Below, in pieces: positions 15,509 through 23,536 of a DNA stretch of 64,000 nt. Position 1 is the stretch's first letter. The number at the start of each line of letters is the position of its first letter. Below the pieces are notes generated by a model that ran no database searches, was not told the DNA's origin, and saw only the letters and a list, made by a program, of their open reading frames with translations. This DNA comes from Spongiactinospora sp. TRM90649 (lineage in GTDB: Bacteria > Actinomycetota > Actinomycetes > Streptosporangiales > Streptosporangiaceae). Position numbers and translations under genes: made by a program. The DNA is taken from contig NZ_JARLTC010000007.1 of NCBI RefSeq assembly GCF_029382225.1, positions 248,001 through 312,000 of the forward strand, read 5' to 3'.

Positions 15509-18334
15509 TCAGCCAGCGCCGGTTAAGTCAATCTCCCTGCGAGCCCAACTGGCGAGAAGTTCTTGTAAGTGCATGTCAATAGGTAGCGGAGGAAGCTCGC
15601 CAGTATGGCCGTTGGCGACACGCCGGACAAGGTATGGCGAGAAATCACTCAACGGTCCGAGGAGTGAAGGTGGAATATCCTCCCTCTTGTCCGATAACTC
15701 TACCGTAATCGCAACAATAAACGCTGCAGGCCCGTACAGCTCGGCTGGAAGAATGTAGGAAGCAGGTTCAAGTCGCTCATTCAGTAGTAAACTCAAAGAG
15801 CTCACTGGGAGCGTAAAATCAAACCTAGGAATCTCGGAGGGGTCCGATATGCGGCGTTGTATAATATTTAGCGCTTCGCAGACGCGGACATTTTCTGTAA
15901 CATTCTCATCCTTGAGTACAGTCTGAAGACAAGACCAGGCAATACTAATCCAGCGCACATTGCGGATGCCGATATTCGGCATTTGAAACAGGAAGTCTAA
16001 TCTATTGTCGTGTGCTGCCAGGACTGCCTCTGCCGAAATTTGCTCTTCGTGCCAGGTGCCCACAGCGATTTCAGGGATGTGAGCGTATGAGATGAGTGTC
16101 GAGCGATGCTGAACGCATAGAGCGCTTTTCTGTTCGCGCCAGTAGTCCTGCAAATGGCGACCTTCGCCGAGAATTTCAATAGCGAAAATAAGTCGGAGGC
16201 CGTTAATGCGCTTATTTTCATCCGTCGTCTTAAGGATGGCGGAAAGCCAGCTTTCTATCTGAGTGGATACATCAACTCTCGTTGAGTCGGCGCTTGTAAG
16301 AAGCCACTGTAGAGGAGTTGTTAAATCAGTTGAGTATGTGTCGCGCAATGCATGGTCAAGAATTCTATCGGTCAGCGCACGCACGAGCCTTGGTGGCGGG
16401 TCGATGAATGATAGACATCGAGCCAGAAAGCCGAGCACATTTCCCCTGCCCTCAGCAGCGCGGTAGCGACGCTCGTTAAGTAGGGCCTCTATTACTCGCT
16501 CGCCACCACGGTTGGTGTTCTTATTCTTTATTTGTACTGCGAGCTGGCCCGGCACATCCCACTCCTGTCTGGCGACGCGCGGAGCAAGCCGCTTAGCCAA
16601 GTCAGCGGGCGTGTCACAGTCAGCAGCCAAATGTGCAGCTGCGAAGTATTCCATGAAAGTCCGATGTGTAAAGGTGTAGAGTTCTTCCCCATGGGCAGTC
16701 GTGCCCGCGTCGCTGAACACCCATCCGCGTCCGCGGCAAAACTCTACGAACTGGTCGGCCGCCGCCAGTGCCTGGTCTGGATCTTCAAACCGGTGGCTGC
16801 CCAAAAATTGCGTCGTCTCGTCGATAAGTTGCCGCTTCGATACTGTAGCCCTTGCCTCATCCCTAGTCAGCAGCCAATAGGCCAGATGGCGAAGGGCAGG
16901 CTCGATGAGGTGCTTAGCCTGCAGTTCCATATGAATCTTTCGGCGTTCGTCCCATTTTGTAAACAGTAACTTGGCGCATTCCTCATATACTTCTGGTCGA
17001 TTTTGCGGGATCGAGCCCTCACCCCGGTACAGGATGCACATGAGAGCCAACATCAATGGGTTGGCGCGTAAGTCGGGTACGCTGGCGCTCTCGATCATGA
17101 ACACCTTGGCCAGCTCGGCCGCTCGCTCTGGCGTGGTGTTGTCCTCCTCTCCGAACCATCGCAGCACATAGTCCTTGACTCGACCTTCATCGAATCCAGC
17201 GACCTTATACGTTGTGAACTGTTTTGGGTCTAACCGAGCCTGCTCGTAGCCGACTACACGCGAAGTCACCAGCACGCGCGTCAATGGGAACTCAGAGCAG
17301 AAAAGTTCCACGATCGAGGCGATTTCCGCCCGACGCGTGGTGTCCACGAGCTCGTCCAGTCCATCAAACACGACCAGGGCTGCGCCATCGAGCAGTAGCC
17401 TTTCTACTAGATCTTCCGGGGGACGGCATTGGTAAAACGTCTCAAGTCGGTGCTCCAAAAATCCCACGACGGATCGGGCTGGCGGGTCATCCGCCGCGAA
17501 GTCTCGCAGTGTGACCAGCAATGGCACCAGTGAAAGTTCATCGGACGCGTGCCTATGCATTAGAAATTGAGTGCAGGTCGTCTTGCCGCCTCCAGGATCA
17601 CCGAGCAGGACAACACGGTCGATTAGCTCGTCGAGCGCCTGCACGTCGATTCCGCTCGACTCGCCTGGGTTGGGCTCCGTGAACACAATCTTTGGCGGAA
17701 CGTAGAGACGCTCTAGTGGCACTCGGCGGCGACGCTGGAAGTCAGGAGGCTCTAGCTTTCCATGGTGCTCCCGAACCTGGCGGCGATAACGGGCGATAAA
17801 CTGTCTGGCCGCCTCGGGGTCATGCCGCCGTGCCAGTACCGCTGCGTGGCGCTCAATAGCTGACAGGGTAGCGTTCAATCTACCCAGGAAAGCCTCCTGA
17901 CGAAGCTGCGCTAGTGCACCGCTTTTATCAGTGGACAGTTGGCCGACAAGTGTACAGATATGATGATCGAAGGAAGCAAATACACTTTCCGAAATTTCGC
18001 CACACCCCTCGGCTGAGAGCGCGTCATGTAGTGCGACCTCCAACCGCTCTACTTCATTTTCTGGAGCATCTGTTAGACGCGCCGCAAGTAGTTCGTGGAT
18101 GATTGCGTGAACGGTGGACGAACGGAGTGCTTGCGCGAGCTGTTGGGTGAAAGTTTCATCAACCGTGATTTCCGGTCCAGAGTTCACCATTTTGTAGGTA
18201 TCGAACCAGCGCACAACTTCCAGGTCCGCCTTGCGTGCGTTTCCTGTGCTTCTTATGGCCACCCTCAGGCGCCGACCCATCAGAGTCGCCGCTTCTACAA
18301 TGAGACCACTTATAATCCCCTCAATGAACGACAT
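15509..18334 (-). CDS. NACHT-domain STAND NTPase (bacterial NLR-like), candidate anti-phage cargo
   Basis: A 941-residue STAND ATPase. Residues about 1-200 form a helical N-terminal domain ending in a basic linker (RRRRVPLERLYVPPKI) seen in actinobacterial NACHT proteins. The NACHT module has Walker A GDPGGGKTT (about 245-253), Walker B ALVVFDGLDEL (about 320), the sensor TSRVVGY and winged-helix text ending FTHRTFMEYFAAAHL. About 350 helical residues follow as putative sensor. ATG 18334 with GGAAGG 7 bp upstream is preferred to a TTG at 18376. GC is much lower and codon use A/T-richer than in its neighbours, so it was acquired separately. Bacterial NACHT proteins protect against phages; that role is inferred here. 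Confidence 0.85.
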   Translation of the reverse strand: MSFIEGIISGLIVEAATLMGRRLRVAIRSTGNARKADLEVVRWFDTYKMVNSGPEITVDETFTQQLAQALRSSTVHAIIHELLAARLTDAPENEVERLEVALHDALSAEGCGEISESVFASFDHHICTLVGQLSTDKSGALAQLRQEAFLGRLNATLSAIERHAAVLARRHDPEAARQFIARYRRQVREHHGKLEPPDFQRRRRVPLERLYVPPKIVFTEPNPGESSGIDVQALDELIDRVVLLGDPGGGKTTCTQFLMHRHASDELSLVPLLVTLRDFAADDPPARSVVGFLEHRLETFYQCRPPEDLVERLLLDGAALVVFDGLDELVDTTRRAEIASIVELFCSEFPLTRVLVTSRVVGYEQARLDPKQFTTYKVAGFDEGRVKDYVLRWFGEEDNTTPERAAELAKVFMIESASVPDLRANPLMLALMCILYRGEGSIPQNRPEVYEECAKLLFTKWDERRKIHMELQAKHLIEPALRHLAYWLLTRDEARATVSKRQLIDETTQFLGSHRFEDPDQALAAADQFVEFCRGRGWVFSDAGTTAHGEELYTFTHRTFMEYFAAAHLAADCDTPADLAKRLAPRVARQEWDVPGQLAVQIKNKNTNRGGERVIEALLNERRYRAAEGRGNVLGFLARCLSFIDPPPRLVRALTDRILDHALRDTYSTDLTTPLQWLLTSADSTRVDVSTQIESWLSAILKTTDENKRINGLRLIFAIEILGEGRHLQDYWREQKSALCVQHRSTLISYAHIPEIAVGTWHEEQISAEAVLAAHDNRLDFLFQMPNIGIRNVRWISIAWSCLQTVLKDENVTENVRVCEALNIIQRRISDPSEIPRFDFTLPVSSLSLLLNERLEPASYILPAELYGPAAFIVAITVELSDKREDIPPSLLGPLSDFSPYLVRRVANGHTGELPPLPIDMHLQELLASWARREIDLTGAG

Positions 18335-18933
18335 GTAATAACCTTCCACCAACCGTACGAAGTTCCGATACGACAAGCCTATCCGCGCCTCCCGTGCTAG
18401 TCATGGGTTTTCAGATCTGTCTCTGCCACGCAATAGTCACACAAGTCGTACATAAGGGATAAAGTGTACCAAGGGTGACGAAACGCGCCGGTGTGGAATA
18501 GTTGAATGACAGGCCGTGGACCTGCGTGCCCGTTCGGAGGGGACCAATGGGGGCTAGAGCGCATCGCGGAGCCACATTTAGCGGAGGTGGGCCTGTTAAT
18601 TCCGTCTGTTGTGATCCAGGCAAGCCCAGCAGGCCGACCTTCCGGCTCGGACTCGGCTTTGACGGTTGGCATCCCATGACCGAGGAACGGCGACGGGTGA
18701 ACGGACACCGCGAAGACAGGCTTGCCCCTCCGTCGACGGTCTGCCACTTTGCGGCAGGTCGAGGTAGGCGGGGTGATCAGACGGCGGGGTGTTCGTTGGC
18801 GCGGCCAAAGATCGTCGCGGTTGCAGTTTGGGTTGCAGTTCCGCTCCGTACCACCAGGTTCCAGACAGCCCACCAAGTGCGAGTTCGTCCAGGTGGGACG
18901 TGTTGGGATGGGTTGGGATGGGTGGGTGGCGAG
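18335..18933. other. Right-end non-coding region of the AICE
   Basis: About 600 bp between the NACHT start and attR. No frame here shows coding character. It contains the NACHT promoter region and the GGTTGCAGTT pair at 18819-18840. The G-rich run TGTTGGGATGGGTTGGGATGG just before attR (18901-18921) is notable. Confidence 0.5.
18819..18840 (+). repeat. Tandem GGTTGCAGTT repeats at right end of AICE
   Basis: Two GGTTGCAGTT copies with 12-bp period, matching those at 6089-6110. They end 93 bp before attR. Here they do not encode protein, which argues that the repeat itself is functional. Confidence 0.55.
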
Positions 18934-19008
18934 CTGCTAATGCGGTTTGGGTTCACGCCCATCCCGGGTTCAAATCCCGGAGCCTCCGCACTTCAAAGGC
19001 CCTCTCCC
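18934..19008 (+). repeat. attR: AICE attachment repeat, right copy
   Basis: Identical over 75 bp to 5973-6047. It is a 3'-half tRNA-Ser copy without the 5' half, so not a functional tRNA. A diverged copy of the downstream hairpin continues to about 19031. Confidence 0.9.
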
Positions 19009-19050
19009 CTGTTCGGGGACGAGGGCCTTTTCGATCTTCAGGGGTGACGG

Positions 19051-19122
19051 CGGCTCTTCTGCGAGGTACCGGCCCGCACGGCACTGGGCCACCCGCAGCA
19101 GGCGGTTCCGCTTGGCGCAGGA
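19051..19122 (-). pseudogene. Fragment of an AICE rep gene
   Basis: These 72 bp match 8971-9042 in the intact rep gene with a few mismatches; the last 42 bp are identical. On the minus strand they encode the zinc-finger-adjacent text CAKRNRLLRVAQC. No other part of rep is present. It is a relic of a second, related element that occupied the space between attR and the third att-like site. Confidence 0.75.
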
Positions 19123-19552
19123 CGCCGAAGGTCAGGCTCCGGTCGGGAACGATGCCGTCCTCGTTGAGTACGGGGACGCCTTGCGGAGGGCTTACCCGCT
19201 TCATCCTCGGTGCTGAAGGGGCCGAGTCAGGGCTGACGGCGCTTGCCGTCCGGGCCGGGCGGCGCGCTGTAGCGAGCCCGCCAAGCGCCATTGAGGCCGG
19301 CCGCTCTTGTCGGGTCTCACCTCGATCGCACGACCATCGTGTCCAAGACCGAGGCCAAGGCCGAGGCCCAAAACTCGCGTCTTTGCCATTTATATCGTCG
19401 CAGAACTCTGGAATCGAGAAACTCGCAATCGCATGTTTCCTGCCAGAAGTCTCATGTTTGCCGCCAAACTCCTCGCGAGAAGGTACGTCTTACCTTTTGC
19501 CTGCTTACGATACAGGAGGTCGACAAGACCCGTTTCGAACGGAGATTTAGCT
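19123..19552. other. Element relic region, no gene called
   Basis: 430 bp after the rep fragment with no convincing reading frame. It includes the promoter region of the secreted-protein gene; a CAGGAGG at 19514 is too far from its ATG to be its ribosome site. Confidence 0.4.
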
Positions 19553-19882
19553 ATGTCAAGTCGTCTCGGCCTGGGAATCGTCGCGCTCGCCGCAACCTTT
19601 TCGCTTGCCGCCCCTGCCTCGGCATCGGCCTCCTCCACCTACATCGCCGGTATCCGGGTGGTGAGCGCCTCGGCTGACCAGCCGTGCGAGCGGCGGTCCG
19701 ACCTGGTGACGTACGCCCGAGTGTCGTGCGCGACGAGCCAGACCTATCGAGTGGAAGCCGAGTACTGCCGTCCCGGCTCATGCACATGGCACAACGGTAA
19801 CTGGGCGACCAACGGCGCCTGGTCGTCGCTTTCGGGATTCTCCGGCGGAGGGTTCACCCAGATTCAGGAACGGTTGGTTTAG
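19553..19882 (+). CDS. Small secreted protein
   Basis: A 109-residue protein with a clear Sec signal peptide: hydrophobic core LGLGIVALAATFSLAAP, cleavage near ASA at about 26. The mature part of some 83 residues has four cysteines, enough for two disulfides, and Trp/Gly-rich C-terminal text. No family recognised. ATG 19553 follows GGAG by 9 bp. It lies between attR and the third att-like copy, so it may be a relic cargo gene of the lost element. The C-terminus ends abruptly and could be truncated. Confidence 0.6.
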   Translation: MSSRLGLGIVALAATFSLAAPASASASSTYIAGIRVVSASADQPCERRSDLVTYARVSCATSQTYRVEAEYCRPGSCTWHNGNWATNGAWSSLSGFSGGGFTQIQERLV

Positions 19883-19937
19883 ACGCGCTGGTTGCGGTAA
19901 TCGTCGCACCACTCTGTTCTAGAGAGACCATCGATTC

Positions 19938-20000
19938 CAGGAGCCTCCGCACTTCGAAGGCCCTCTCCCGGCTTCGGGGCGAGGGCCTTTTCGATCTTCG
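19938..20000 (+). repeat. Third att-like copy (tRNA-Ser 3' end plus hairpin)
   Basis: Begins AGGAGCCTCCGCACTTC, preceded by a degenerate T-arm (TCGATTCC), and continues through the hairpin to GATCTTCG. It matches the region after the tRNA in 6018-6079 and 18979-19040 with scattered differences. It probably marks the original chromosomal junction or the far end of an older tandem element. Confidence 0.7.
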
Positions 20001-20037
20001 AGGGTGTGGGGGATCGATGGCCGGGGTTGCCCTTGGA

Positions 20038-20061
20038 GGACTACTCTTGCAAGACTAGTCC
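20038..20061. promoter_or_regulatory. Near-perfect 24-bp palindrome, PadR operator
   Basis: The 24 bp centred on CTTGCAAG are palindromic except for one mismatched pair (20044/20055). It ends 1 bp before the GTG start at 20063. There is no room for a Shine-Dalgarno, so padR is probably leaderless and its protein would occlude its own start. Confidence 0.65.
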
Positions 20062-20062
20062 T

Positions 20063-20641
20063 GTGTCGTCAATTCGAATCTTCATCCTGGGCTCGCTCGC
20101 GAGGCGTGGGCCGATGCATGGGCATCAGTTGCGGTTGTTGGCGGAGGAGGAGCATCTCGATCTGTGGACCGACATCACCATTGGAGGGCTCTATGGGGCG
20201 CTCAAGCGTCTCGACGCGGAGGGGCTGATCGAGGAGGTGCGGACGGAGCAGGTCGGGCTGTATCCGCAGCGGAAGGTCTGGAGGATCACCGATGACGGGG
20301 CGCATACGCTGTCGGCGCTGCGGCTGAGTGGGTTGCGGGAGATCGTTCTGAAACCCGATCCATTCGACCTCATCCTCACCCGGCTCGGGCCGGAGCATCT
20401 GGATGATCTGCCGGCCGTCATCGATGCTCGGGTCACGTCGCTGAAGGCGATGCTCACCGAGTACGAGACGCTCATGCGGGCGATCTCCCGCTACCTCTCC
20501 GTGGCCGAGTCGCTCGCCATGGAGCACCGGGTGGTCCGCCTGCGGGCGGAGGTCGACTGGCATGAGGGGCTGGCGGGGCGGCTGGCCGAGGTGATCGTTG
20601 ACGAGAAGGCGCGGAGGGGGACCCATGACCGAGCCGAGTGA
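20063..20641 (+). CDS. PadR-family transcriptional regulator
   Basis: A 192-residue PadR repressor. The winged helix covers about 1-85 (IFILGSLARRGPMHGHQLRLL, TIGGLYGALKRLDAEGLIEE) and a long dimerisation helix region (about 100-185) follows. Such proteins commonly repress an adjacent efflux gene, and here an MFS gene starts inside its 3' end (17-bp overlap). GTG 20063 is chosen because the family begins at the first beta/helix (SSIRIFIL) and the operator abuts it. Confidence 0.85.
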   Translation: MSSIRIFILGSLARRGPMHGHQLRLLAEEEHLDLWTDITIGGLYGALKRLDAEGLIEEVRTEQVGLYPQRKVWRITDDGAHTLSALRLSGLREIVLKPDPFDLILTRLGPEHLDDLPAVIDARVTSLKAMLTEYETLMRAISRYLSVAESLAMEHRVVRLRAEVDWHEGLAGRLAEVIVDEKARRGTHDRAE

Positions 20642-21656
20642 GTTACGGTCGGCGCCGCGCTCCGCCCGGCTCGCGCTGGCCGTCCTGTTGACGGGCGCGC
20701 TCATGGCGCTGCTGGACACCACTATCGTCGATGTCGCACTGCCCGCGATGTACACCGGGCTGGGGGCGTCGGGGTCCACGTTGTCGTGGGTGTTCTCCGG
20801 CTACCTGCTCGCGTACGGTCTCGCGCTGGTCCCGGCGGGGCGCGTCGGAGATCGGTACGGGCACCGGCCGGTCTTTCTCGCGGGGCTGATCCTGTTCACG
20901 GCCGCCAGTACGGCCTGCGCGCTCGCCCAGGACGACCTGCAGCTCATCCTCGCCCGTGCCGTCCAGGGGCTCGCGGCCGGGATCTTCTACACCGCCATCA
21001 CCGCGCTCATCCAGCTGATGTTCCCCGGAGAGCTCCGCGGCCGGGCTTTCGCCGTCATGGGGGCGACCATCGGCGTCTCCACCGCTCTGGGGCCGCTCGC
21101 GGGCGGTCTCATCAGCGAGCACTTCGGCGCACGGGACGGCTGGCGCTACATCTTCGGCGTCAACCTGCCGATCGGCGTTCTCGCCGTCATCGCAGCGTTG
21201 TGGCTGCTTCCTCCTGTTCCACGGAACGAGCGGCGCGTCCGCACGGACTGGATCGGGTTCGTCCTGCTCACCACCGGCCTGGTGAGCATGCTCGTCCCGC
21301 TCATCCAGGGGCAGGAGCGGGGCTGGCCGCTGTGGTCGTACCTGCTGATGCTCTCCAGCCCGCCGGTGCTCGTCTGCTTCGCCCTGTGGGAGCGCCGGGT
21401 GGCCGGGCGCGGCGGTGAACCCCTGGTTCCGCCGCGGCTTTTCAGGAGCCGGGCCTTCACCGGCGGTGTCGTGCCGGCTCTGGTCTACTTCGCCGCGTTC
21501 ACCGGCATCCTGGTCGTACCGCTGTTGGCCGGCGGTGTCGGCAGCGGGCTCTTCATCCCGCCCAACATGGTCGTCAGCGTCGCGTTCGTGATCGTCGCCT
21601 TCGCGCTCGTGCTCGCGCTGCCCGAGCGGAGCCGGAGTGACCACCATGTTCCGTGA
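20625..21656 (+). CDS. DHA2-type MFS drug transporter with internal deletion
   Basis: A 343-residue member of the 14-helix EmrB/QacA class, whose usual length is 470-500. Helices 1-8 are normal, with motif A near GRVGDRYGHRPVF and motif C-like GVSTALGPLAGG. After about residue 285 the text jumps from an early helix (YFAAFTGILVV) to AGGVGSGLFIPPNMVVSV and then to a terminal helix, so about 110-130 residues are missing while the frame is kept. It is probably inactive. RBS GGAGGGGG precedes ATG 20625. It is co-transcribed with padR and the hemerythrin gene. Confidence 0.8.
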   Translation: MTEPSELRSAPRSARLALAVLLTGALMALLDTTIVDVALPAMYTGLGASGSTLSWVFSGYLLAYGLALVPAGRVGDRYGHRPVFLAGLILFTAASTACALAQDDLQLILARAVQGLAAGIFYTAITALIQLMFPGELRGRAFAVMGATIGVSTALGPLAGGLISEHFGARDGWRYIFGVNLPIGVLAVIAALWLLPPVPRNERRVRTDWIGFVLLTTGLVSMLVPLIQGQERGWPLWSYLLMLSSPPVLVCFALWERRVAGRGGEPLVPPRLFRSRAFTGGVVPALVYFAAFTGILVVPLLAGGVGSGLFIPPNMVVSVAFVIVAFALVLALPERSRSDHHVP

Positions 21657-22143
21657 TCGGGTCTTCGCCTGGCACCTTGAGCTGCAGAATGTGCATCATC
21701 GGCTGGAGAAGGCGCTGGAGGACGCTCGGAAGGCGATTCGTTCCGGGTTGCGGGCCCAGGCGCTGAATGGCGAACTGCTCGCCTTCTGCTACACGTTCTG
21801 TTCCGCGCTGGGGAGCCATCACCGCAGTGAGGACGCCGAATTCTTTCCGGCGTTGCTGAAGCGGATGCCGGAGCTGGAGCCCGAGATCGCGCGGTTGAGG
21901 CGTGAGCATCAGATTCTCGCGCGGCTGCTCGCCGAGTTTCAGCGGAGCCTGGAGTCGCCGGAAGCGACGCCGCAGGAGCTGTTTCTGCAGATCAACAATA
22001 TCAAGGCCAACATGAAGGCCCATTTCGGCTATGAGGAAGGTGCGCTTGGGCGGGCGCTGCACGCGCTCGACGCGCCGGCGAGCGCGAAGGGCCGGATGTT
22101 CGGCGGCTTTTCGTCGGCTGGGCCCGATGACGCCAAGGCGTAG
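21646..22143 (+). CDS. Hemerythrin HHE-domain protein
   Basis: A 165-residue four-helix HHE protein. Metal ligands are suggested by H13/H20 in the first helix, HHRSEDAEFF in the second, REHQILARLL in the third and HFGYEE in the fourth, the di-iron pattern that binds O2 or NO. It overlaps the MFS gene by 11 bp (ATG 21646; GTG 21637 also possible), so it belongs to the PadR operon. A role in oxidative or nitrosative stress is a family-based guess. Confidence 0.85.
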   Translation: MFRDRVFAWHLELQNVHHRLEKALEDARKAIRSGLRAQALNGELLAFCYTFCSALGSHHRSEDAEFFPALLKRMPELEPEIARLRREHQILARLLAEFQRSLESPEATPQELFLQINNIKANMKAHFGYEEGALGRALHALDAPASAKGRMFGGFSSAGPDDAKA

Positions 22144-22163
22144 CGGTCATGGCTCATGCACCC

Positions 22164-22195
22164 GCCCCGGCCGACCTGGTGCGGTCGGCGGGGGC
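22164..22195. terminator. Hairpin terminator between convergent genes
   Basis: A 13-bp stem with one mismatch (22164-22176 with 22183-22195) and a 6-nt loop follows the hemerythrin stop by 20 bp and precedes the convergent secreted-protein gene. Confidence 0.65.
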
Positions 22196-22239
22196 CTCGG
22201 CCGTGCGGGCGATTTCCCATCAGGTCGGCCGCGTCCTGC

Positions 22240-22677
22240 TCAGGTGGTGAATACGTTGCTGTTGCATCGGTTGCCGTTGTACGACATCCGGATGAAGACC
22301 TTGAGTCCTTCCGCCAGGTTCAGGTCACGGGTCTTGGACTCCTGGTCCGTTGTCGCGTCGGCGATTAGAATGTTCCCATTGGGAGTGAGCCGGTAGAGCG
22401 TGACGTTCACCCATCTGGGGGCGAAATCATTCTTCACGGTGAGGACCTCGCCGTAGGCCCGGAACCGCGCAGTCAGCGTCGCCGGTAGTCCCGTCCAATA
22501 GCCTCTGACCTCGCCGGAGGAGCCGCCCGCGTCACCGTCGTTCTGCTCGAACTCGTTGGCGCAGTCCCAGGCGAGTCTCGTGGTCTGTGATGACGTCGCG
22601 GCGGTGGCGGGCGACGAGGCCAGCATGACGGCGAACATCGTTACGGCGGCACCGGAGAGCTTCTTCAGCATGACCAT
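22240..22677 (-). CDS. Secreted protein, unknown function
   Basis: A 145-residue protein with a Sec signal peptide (LKKLSGAAVTMFAVMLASS, cleavage after ATAA near residue 27). The mature part has two cysteines and a beta-rich pattern (FRAYGEVLTVKNDFAPRWVN, RLTPNG). No family recognised. ATG 22677 or 22671 could start it. It is monocistronic and convergent with the hemerythrin operon. Confidence 0.7.
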   Translation of the reverse strand: MVMLKKLSGAAVTMFAVMLASSPATAATSSQTTRLAWDCANEFEQNDGDAGGSSGEVRGYWTGLPATLTARFRAYGEVLTVKNDFAPRWVNVTLYRLTPNGNILIADATTDQESKTRDLNLAEGLKVFIRMSYNGNRCNSNVFTT

Positions 22678-22783
22678 CCCATGATCTTGAGTCGCTTTCG
22701 GGTGCCACACTTTACGGACGCGCGATTTCGGTTCTCTTAATTTTCCAACGCCGGCCGATCCGAAAACGCCGCGCCAGGCAGTT

Positions 22784-23422
22784 CTACCCCTTGCGCATTA
22801 GGAGGTGACCCCGGCGGAAGCGTTCGTCTTCCAGGGGCTCGCGCAGCATCCGGGCGAGCTCGGTGAAGCCCGCCTCGCGGGCGAGTTCGGCGAGTTCGTC
22901 GATGGGCCAGCGGTAGGCGGTGGTCACCCGGTGATCGAAGGCCACGACGGGGCCGCCCTCCGATTCGAAGAAGCCGAGCAGGAGATGTCCGCCGGGGGCC
23001 AGTACGCGCTGGAACTCGGTGAAGTACGACGGCAGCTCCTGCGGCGGCGTGTGGATCACGGAGTACCACGACACCAGCCCGGCCAGTTCGCCGTCGGCCA
23101 GGTCCAGGGCGTCCATCGAGCCGACGTGGAAGCGCAGGTCGGGGTAGGCCGCGCGGGCGAGGTCGATCATCGTGGGGGACAGGTCCATGCCGTGGGCGTC
23201 CAGGCCGAGGTCGCGCAGGTGCGCCGTCATGTAGCCGGGGCCGCAGCCGACCTCCGCGACGGGGCCGCCGCCGGTCGTCCGCACGATGTCGGCGAACGAG
23301 GCGACCATGGCGCGGTCGAGGGGCAGGCGGTCGAGCGAGCCGTTGACGAACTCTTCGTAGATGACGGCGATCGCGTCGTAGGCTTGCGCCGTTTCGGCTA
23401 GGTAGGTGGGGGCATGGGTCAT
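22784..23422 (-). CDS. SAM-dependent class I methyltransferase
   Basis: A 212-residue Rossmann methyltransferase. Motif I VAEVGCGPGYMTAHL (about 50-64) binds SAM; the acidic residue HGMDLSP follows, and motif IV-like GLVSWYSVIHTP and the FQRVLAPGGHLLLGFFE strand are in place. Small-molecule methylation is likely; the substrate is unknown. ATG 23422 opens the conserved region; a longer frame upstream has no coding character. Confidence 0.85.
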   Translation of the reverse strand: MTHAPTYLAETAQAYDAIAVIYEEFVNGSLDRLPLDRAMVASFADIVRTTGGGPVAEVGCGPGYMTAHLRDLGLDAHGMDLSPTMIDLARAAYPDLRFHVGSMDALDLADGELAGLVSWYSVIHTPPQELPSYFTEFQRVLAPGGHLLLGFFESEGGPVVAFDHRVTTAYRWPIDELAELAREAGFTELARMLREPLEDERFRRGHLLMRKG

Positions 23423-23536
23423 GGCGGATGACTGTATCCCGTTCAGAACGGCCACCGGCACGGGTCCACGCGATGCGCGCGGTAGTTTGGAGGTATGACA
23501 GCGCGTGATGACCATCGGTCAGGGTAGTGGTGACGG

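Larger units (their letters stand above)
5973..19008. mobile_element. Actinomycete integrative and conjugative element (AICE) in tRNA-Ser
   Basis: A 13.0 kb element bounded by 75-bp direct repeats. In order: int, xis, rep, a zinc-ribbon gene, FtsK-like tra, two small genes including a Pra-like activator, a GntR repressor, two small genes, an XRE regulator (frameshifted), a Nudix gene and a NACHT cargo gene. The int-xis-rep-tra-pra-kor layout matches pSAM2-type AICEs, which excise, replicate as rolling circles and move as double-stranded DNA through an FtsK-like pump. All core functions look intact except the XRE gene. Pairs of GGTTGCAGTT repeats sit just inside both ends. Confidence 0.92.

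Noticed and set aside
18934..19008. A second tRNA-Ser gene
   Set aside because: Only the 3' half from the anticodon loop on is present; the acceptor 5' strand and D-arm are missing.
18502..19047. Plus-strand frames across the right end of the AICE
   Set aside because: They run through the att repeat and the tRNA-derived sequence and show no family features.
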